Part shown: one piece after another, positions 25,964 through 30,197 of the stretch
Numbering within the stretch: position 1 is the stretch's first letter
How the letters are laid out: each line of letters opens with the position of its first letter
Assembly: GCA_002294405.1 (NCBI GenBank)
Contig: DBFP01000029.1
Span: 1,445 to 31,641 of the forward strand
Length of the DNA: 30,197 nt
Reading direction: 5' to 3'
From: Anaerolineales bacterium UBA877
GTDB lineage: Bacteria; Chloroflexota; Anaerolineae; Anaerolineales; Villigracilaceae
Notes under the pieces: model-generated
Told to the model about the DNA's origin: nothing
The model's database searches: none
The model's input: the letters and a program-made list of their open reading frames with translations, nothing else
Program-made: the position numbers and the translations under genes

Positions 25964-27736
25964 TTACATGACCTCGGGAGCTGTAATGCCCAAAAGCCCC
26001 AAGGCGTTGGCAAGCACATATTTAGTCGCTGCGACCAGGGACAGGCGGGCTGTACGAACCCGGGGTTGCGCCTGCACCACTGGACAGGTGTCGTAGAATG
26101 CGGCAAAGGCCTTGGCGATATCGTAAGCGATACTGCTTATCACCAGCGGTTTATATTCTACCGCTGCTCGCTGGACTTCGGATGGGAAGCGAGAGAGCCT
26201 GTCGATTAATTCCACTTCAGCCGGTTCGAGTGAATATTTGAATTTCGAAGGTCGCAGATTGGTAATCTTAACCTCAGCCTTGCGCAAGATCGAGTTGCAG
26301 CGTACATGGGCATATTGTATATAAGGTGCAGCCTGCCCGTTGAAATCCAGCGCAGTTTGCCAGTCGAACGTGACCATTTTCGTATTCTCACGGGCCAATA
26401 TCGGATATTTTAGCGCTCCCAGCCCAACAGCCTTGGCGACACCATCAAGTTGTTCGGCGCTCAACGAAGGATTCTTCTTGGATGCCTCCGCGCGTGCCCG
26501 GGTGGTTGCCTCGCGAAGCAAATCCTCCAACAGTACCACTGTTCCTTCACGGGAAGAAACAACCACATTCCCGGGCAGTGTCACCAGTTCGTAGGAAACG
26601 TGGTTGCATTTTTGTGCCTGATTATACCCGGCGATTTCCAGGATCTTGAACACCTGGGTAAAATGCAGGCTCTGACGCACATCCACCACGTAGATCGATT
26701 TCGCCAGGTCAGGGTAATCATGGAACTTGTGCAGGGTGAGTGCCAGGTCTTCGGTGGCGTAAAGTGCCGTCCCGTCCGAACGCAGGATGACTGCAGTGCG
26801 GTAATGTTCACGGTTCAGGTCCAGGGCCTCGTCAATTTTAACGATCACCGCCCCACCCTGGGGACGGTCGTCGGTAGCAATGCCGCGTCGAACAAGTTCC
26901 TCCACCACTTCCTTCCCGGGTTTTTCCTCCTGGCTGTTGAAATAGTACACGTCAAAATGCACATCCAGGGCATCGTACATCTGGCGGAATCCCTGTAGTG
27001 ACCACTCGCGCGTTCGCTCCCACAAAGCCACGATTTCAGGATCGCGCGTGTCCCAACGGGCATATAGGATGCGCAATTCCGCTTCCAGTTCTGGGTCCTC
27101 TTCTATCCGGTTGGCGGCCTCGGCATATACCTCTCCCATCCAGCGGGTGATGTCTGTATCCGGCTCCTCCCCATTGTGGAACTTCATGTAGCCCCACAAC
27201 CATTTGATCACATGCAAGCCCATGTCACCGGGATAATTGGCGCGCACCACGCTGTTCCCGGCAAATTCGAGGATGCGGCATAAAGCATCGCCCAGGATGG
27301 TACCCCGCAGATGACCGACATGAAAAGCCTTATGCGTGTTTGGGTGGGAAAATTCGATCATTACGCGCTGCCCAGTCGGGAGCCCGGATCCAAATCGGTT
27401 TTTTTGACCTAATACGGCGCCCACCACGCGGCTCGCAAACTCCTGGGTATCAAAGTACAGGTTCAGGTATCCGATCACCGCTTCTACGCGGCAAATACCG
27501 GGAACCTTGCTGACCACACTTTTTAATTGTTCAGCAATTTCCTGGGCTCTTTGGGCAACTACAACTTTTTTGCCAAGCCGCGCCTCGGCAGCCGCAGTTG
27601 CAAAAAAGGAAGTGGACATGCCCCACTCCCCGCTGAAGGGCAGCGGTTTCCATTCCAAAGATGCCACGGGAATACCATGCGCATCGCAGAATGATTTGAT
27701 CTTGCTGTTGATGGTCTGCTGTTCGGTTGGAAACAT
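25964..27736 (-). CDS. argS: Arginyl-tRNA synthetase
   Basis: The protein has 590 residues. An N-terminal Add1-like domain (1 to about 110) is followed by the class I catalytic core with HPNTHKAFHVGHLRG, whose HVGH (139-142) is the HIGH signature. The core continues with LRSDGTALYATEDLAL and with VSSREGTVVLLEDLL, which stands in the KMSKS position; a degenerate KMSKS is common in ArgRS. The C-terminal DALR anticodon-binding domain has YIQYAHVRCNSILRK. It charges tRNA-Arg. The gene begins 18 bases after the kinase-like gene upstream, so the two are probably one transcript. Confidence 0.96.
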   Translation of the reverse strand: MFPTEQQTINSKIKSFCDAHGIPVASLEWKPLPFSGEWGMSTSFFATAAAEARLGKKVVVAQRAQEIAEQLKSVVSKVPGICRVEAVIGYLNLYFDTQEFASRVVGAVLGQKNRFGSGLPTGQRVMIEFSHPNTHKAFHVGHLRGTILGDALCRILEFAGNSVVRANYPGDMGLHVIKWLWGYMKFHNGEEPDTDITRWMGEVYAEAANRIEEDPELEAELRILYARWDTRDPEIVALWERTREWSLQGFRQMYDALDVHFDVYYFNSQEEKPGKEVVEELVRRGIATDDRPQGGAVIVKIDEALDLNREHYRTAVILRSDGTALYATEDLALTLHKFHDYPDLAKSIYVVDVRQSLHFTQVFKILEIAGYNQAQKCNHVSYELVTLPGNVVVSSREGTVVLLEDLLREATTRARAEASKKNPSLSAEQLDGVAKAVGLGALKYPILARENTKMVTFDWQTALDFNGQAAPYIQYAHVRCNSILRKAEVKITNLRPSKFKYSLEPAEVELIDRLSRFPSEVQRAAVEYKPLVISSIAYDIAKAFAAFYDTCPVVQAQPRVRTARLSLVAATKYVLANALGLLGITAPEVM

Positions 27737-27754
27737 TATTTCACGCCCCGGAAA

Positions 27755-28324
27755 TTATATCATCTGCCGCATTTGACGGAATGCCCGGGGCATCTCGTTC
27801 AATCGGGATTTAATGTTAAGGGCACACTCCTGCGCACTGAGCTGGGAGGTATCCACTTCCAGGTCATAAAGTAAATCCTTATGGATGAGCGGGAATTGCT
27901 TTCTGGCTTGCCCCAATGTGCGGTTCTTTCGGGAACGCTCACGGTTCTCCAATATTTCCAGCGGACATTGCACACCAATGAGATAGGCAGGCAGGGAGAA
28001 AAACAACCTAACACAGTCGTTCACCCAGGCTGATTCGACCAGTACGTGGTCAGCGATCACATTGCAGCCTGAATTCGACAAGGCCTGGATAGCACGGTGC
28101 ATCCCGCGCATTAAATTTAGACCTGCCTCCCCGGCCTGGTCTGCCCTTCCAAGAATATCATCCCAGAGTGGACGGTTCAGGTAACGTGAGGGCAGGCTCC
28201 AAATGAACTTGTCAATGCCGGCTTCCAGGAAAGGCTGATCCAGCAGATCCTGCAATGCATGCACGATGCAGGTCTTGCCGGAACTTGATGTGCCATTGAT
28301 GAAAATTACTGTTCCTTTTTTCAT
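27755..28324 (-). CDS. Chloramphenicol phosphotransferase-like P-loop kinase
   Basis: The protein has 189 residues. It starts with a beta strand and Walker A loop INGTSSSGKT (9-18), followed by GIDKF with D38 in the place of the proposed catalytic aspartate of Streptomyces venezuelae CPT (PF07931). VIADHVLVE forms the next strand, and RSRKNRTLGQAR carries the lid arginines. HKDLLYDLEVDTS near the C-terminus is also common in the family. Chromosomal homologues are widespread and most have no proven link to chloramphenicol, so the natural substrate is unknown. No Shine-Dalgarno precedes the ATG, and the rpsT terminator ends only 13 bases upstream, so expression may depend on readthrough. Confidence 0.82.
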   Translation of the reverse strand: MKKGTVIFINGTSSSGKTCIVHALQDLLDQPFLEAGIDKFIWSLPSRYLNRPLWDDILGRADQAGEAGLNLMRGMHRAIQALSNSGCNVIADHVLVESAWVNDCVRLFFSLPAYLIGVQCPLEILENRERSRKNRTLGQARKQFPLIHKDLLYDLEVDTSQLSAQECALNIKSRLNEMPRAFRQMRQMI

Positions 28325-28337
28325 ATTGCTTTTTTGG

Positions 28338-28358
28338 AAAAAAAACAGGAGGTCCTGT
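28338..28358 (-). terminator. Rho-independent terminator after rpsT
   Basis: On the minus strand ACAGG and CCTGT form a five-base-pair stem with a four-base loop, directly followed by a run of eight T. It lies about 45 bases after the rpsT stop and just before the kinase-like gene. The stem is short, so readthrough into the downstream genes is plausible. Confidence 0.6.
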
Positions 28359-28404
28359 ATTCAGGGCACTCCCGTTCAAGGTTTTCCATGCCGCGCACTT
28401 GGGA

Positions 28405-28950
28405 TCACTCCTCTGCGGCGGGTTTTTTCTCCTTCGCTGAGGATGTCCGGGTTGTTGTTTTCTTCTCTTTTGCTGTAGTGGAGGCTGCGGTTTTCTTTGC
28501 AGCCGGTTTCTTCGGTTTGGGAGCTGATTTGGTCGTGGTCTTTTTGGTTTCGGCTTTGGGTTCTTCCACGCTTCCAACCTCGGATTCTTCCACCTTCCGG
28601 GAAACGGCTTTCTTCTTGGAGGCAGGTGCCTTTGGAGATTCAACGGGTACGACGGATTCCCCGCCTGTGGGTTCAGCGACTCTACCGGACGGAACCATTT
28701 TTGCGAATGCCTTTAACAGCCGGCTTTTGCGCCGCGCCGCGTTATTCTTATGAATCACACCTTGTTCGGCAGCTTTGTCAAGCGCGCTAATGGCTTGCAA
28801 TAATGCCGCCTTCGATTCCGGGGCACCATCATCGATGCTGGAACGGGCACTCTTGACGGCGATGCGGGCTTCGCCGCGGTAGACGCGGTTGCGCAGACGT
28901 TTCTTTTCGTTCTGCCGGTTACGTTTGATCTGAGACTTTATATTGGCCAC
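28405..28950 (-). CDS. rpsT: Ribosomal protein S20 with long lysine/alanine-rich tail
   Basis: The protein has 181 residues, about twice the usual 85-90. Residues 1 to about 86 are a normal S20 (ANIKSQIKRNRQNEKKRLRN, KAAEQGVIHKNNAARRKSRL), a helical protein binding 16S rRNA in the 30S subunit. Residues about 87-181 form a low-complexity extension rich in K, A, P, T, S and E, with KPKKPAAKKTA- and KEKKTTTRTSSAKEKK-type segments resembling histone H1 tails. The frame is open with no frameshift sign, and the next gene is separate. The GTG start has GGAGG six bases upstream (28957-28961). A promoter with good hexamers lies further upstream. The tail may bind rRNA or other nucleic acid; this is inference. 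Confidence 0.93.
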   Translation of the reverse strand: MANIKSQIKRNRQNEKKRLRNRVYRGEARIAVKSARSSIDDGAPESKAALLQAISALDKAAEQGVIHKNNAARRKSRLLKAFAKMVPSGRVAEPTGGESVVPVESPKAPASKKKAVSRKVEESEVGSVEEPKAETKKTTTKSAPKPKKPAAKKTAASTTAKEKKTTTRTSSAKEKKPAAEE

Positions 28951-28989
28951 TTACTTCCTCCAAATATTAAAACAATTTCACGGCGCATC

Positions 28990-29018
28990 ATTTTACAGCA
29001 CGACAGAAAATCTGTCCA
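28990..29018 (-). promoter_or_regulatory. Promoter of rpsT
   Basis: On the minus strand TGGACA (-35, 29013-29018) and TAAAAT (-10, 28990-28995) are separated by exactly 17 bases. The predicted transcription start, near 28983, leaves a leader of about 33 bases before the rpsT GTG. The -10 region (TAAAATGATGC) matches that of the mraZ promoter. Confidence 0.65.
29002..29016. repeat. Perfect inverted repeat inside the rpsT promoter
   Basis: GACAGA and TCTGTC flank a three-base AAA centre. The repeat fills most of the spacer and overlaps the -35 of the rpsT promoter, where a repressor operator would be expected. It could be a chance palindrome. Confidence 0.4.
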
Positions 29019-29151
29019 GCCCGAATTGTGACAGGAAATGAGACGGATTCTGGTGGAAGTGAAAAAATCTGATTCTTCCTTTAGGGGTAGAATAGGTCAT
29101 GAATTTGCCCGTTATCCAGGGAGTTGTCACCTGAGCCGCCAAGGAGGATTT

Positions 29152-30197
29152 ATGAAACTCAAAATGTTCATCACCGCAACCTTGTCTATTCTCCTTATGA
29201 CTGCGTCAGCCTGCAGTATTTTTATCACGGTCCCTCCTACAGCCACCGCGCCCGGGCTACACCTCACTGTTGCAGTCCCAACACAAACCAATTCTGTGCT
29301 GCAGCCGGAAGCAGCCACCCCCACCACCCAGGAGCCGACCATTGAGCAGGCAACTGCCACAGTGGAGGAACTGCCCACGAAGACCGAGACCCCCTGGCCG
29401 ACCGTTGCTTTCCAGCCGGCAGCCCCAGCACAATTGCCTTCCGGGACCAAAATCCAATTGGATGAGATCCACATGGTCAACCAGGTCGACGGCTGGGGGA
29501 TCAGTGGAGGCTTATTATTAAAGACCGCAGATGGAGGCAGAACCTGGCGCGAGATCACCCCGACCACAGGACAGGCAGACAGGGTCTACGCAGTTTTCCT
29601 GGATGCTCAAACCGCGTGGATGATTTTTTCCATGGGAGGCCAGGTTGATAATCCGCTGACCTTCTACCACACCACCGATGGCGGAATCACATGGACCTAT
29701 AACCAGGGTCCACCCATTTACACCCAAGTGGTGGGCGACACCACCTGGGCTGAATTTGCCACTTTGGACGCCCGGAATATCTGGATGCTGGTTCGAGGCG
29801 TATATGTGGGGGCGGGTACGCATTTCAACCATGAGCTTTTCCATTCTACTGACGGGGGTATTACCTGGATATCGCAGGATGGGGAGATCAGTGACGATTA
29901 CACCGGGATGGTCTTTGCTGATGAAAACTTTGGCCTTCGCACCTTGCAGACAATCGGTTTTTACGGGCCCGGAGCACCGACCTATGACGTCACCATAGAT
30001 GGTGGCACAACCTGGGTAAACCGTGAACTGCCTCCCCCACCCGGTGCCCCAAACCTTTTCAACGACTATCCCTATTGTGAGAGCTATCAACCCATTCTCC
30101 TTTCTACGCAGTCCATCCACATGCTGGTGGGTTGTTTCGATTACTCCGATCCCCCCACACAATTCACAAGCTACCTGTACACCACCCAGGACGGAGG
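29152..30197 (+). CDS. Lipoprotein with Ycf48-like Asp-box propeller (5' part)
   Basis: The first 348 codons are present and the frame is open to the window end, so the gene is truncated at its 3' side. A lipoprotein signal peptide (KLKMFITATLSILLMTASAC) has a plausible lipobox with Cys21. Residues about 25-95 are a threonine/proline-rich linker, suggesting a surface-exposed stalk. From about 100 the chain carries repeated Asp-box motifs: TADGGRTW (125-132), TTDGGITW (174-181), STDGGITW (232-239), TIDGGTTW (281-288) and the start of another. This is the pattern of BNR and Ycf48/HCF136-like beta-propellers. Ligand and role are unknown. GGAGG lies five bases before the ATG. The gene is divergent from rpsT; no clear plus-strand promoter was found, although TAGAAT near 29087 is a possible -10. 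Confidence 0.85.
   Translation, partial: MKLKMFITATLSILLMTASACSIFITVPPTATAPGLHLTVAVPTQTNSVLQPEAATPTTQEPTIEQATATVEELPTKTETPWPTVAFQPAAPAQLPSGTKIQLDEIHMVNQVDGWGISGGLLLKTADGGRTWREITPTTGQADRVYAVFLDAQTAWMIFSMGGQVDNPLTFYHTTDGGITWTYNQGPPIYTQVVGDTTWAEFATLDARNIWMLVRGVYVGAGTHFNHELFHSTDGGITWISQDGEISDDYTGMVFADENFGLRTLQTIGFYGPGAPTYDVTIDGGTTWVNRELPPPPGAPNLFNDYPYCESYQPILLSTQSIHMLVGCFDYSDPPTQFTSYLYTTQDG

Noticed and set aside
29518..30162. 214-codon minus-strand frame opposite the Asp-box lipoprotein
   Set aside because: The plus strand has a Shine-Dalgarno, a lipoprotein signal and repeated Asp-boxes; the minus frame is a shadow.

Overview
The window looks like a chromosomal segment of a bacterium of moderate GC content. 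I infer Chloroflexota, probably class Anaerolineae. This rests on recalled family resemblance (an Agl23-like glycosyltransferase fused to an NHL propeller, a divergent MurG, a cyclic-2,3-diphosphoglycerate-synthase-like GTPase beside argS, a threonine/proline-rich lipoprotein with Asp-box repeats) and was not tested by a search. I see no tRNA, rRNA, insertion sequence, CRISPR array or phage gene. The genes are closely packed and the largest gap is about 230 bases.

Region 1 (1-4345, minus strand): a 1076-residue membrane glycosyltransferase-like protein with a C-terminal six-repeat NHL propeller, and upstream of it an RlmI-type SAM-dependent methyltransferase.

Region 2 (4402-21865, plus strand): a nearly complete division and cell wall (dcw) cluster of 17 genes in one orientation: mraZ, rsmH, ftsL-like, ftsI, murF, mraY, murD, ftsW, murG, a CvpA-like gene, murC, a 62-codon gene, murB, ddl, ftsQ, ftsA, ftsZ. 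Many neighbours overlap or nearly touch. A promoter (TTGCAT, 18 bases, TAAAAT) is followed by three 10-base-spaced MraZ-type repeats, and a hairpin follows ftsZ. Together the genes build lipid II (MurB, MurC, MurD, MurF, Ddl, MraY, MurG), polymerise and cross-link it at the septum (FtsW, FtsI), and organise the divisome (FtsL, FtsQ, FtsA, FtsZ). MurE is absent, and MurG and MraY show substitutions at usually invariant histidines.

Region 3 (21986-28950, minus strand): in transcription order rpsT (ribosomal protein S20 with a long lysine/alanine-rich tail), a terminator, a chloramphenicol-phosphotransferase-like kinase, argS, the cyclic-2,3-diphosphoglycerate-synthase-like GTPase, a terminator, obgE and a membrane-anchored alpha/beta hydrolase. 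A good promoter with an embedded 15-base inverted repeat lies upstream of rpsT.

Region 4 (29152-30197, plus strand): the 5' part of a lipoprotein gene with Ycf48-like Asp-box repeats, running off the window end.

The most noteworthy items are the divergent MurG and its 80-base overlap with ftsW, the unknown 62-residue protein and the CvpA-like protein inside the dcw cluster, the tailed S20, and the bacterial cDPGS homologue.
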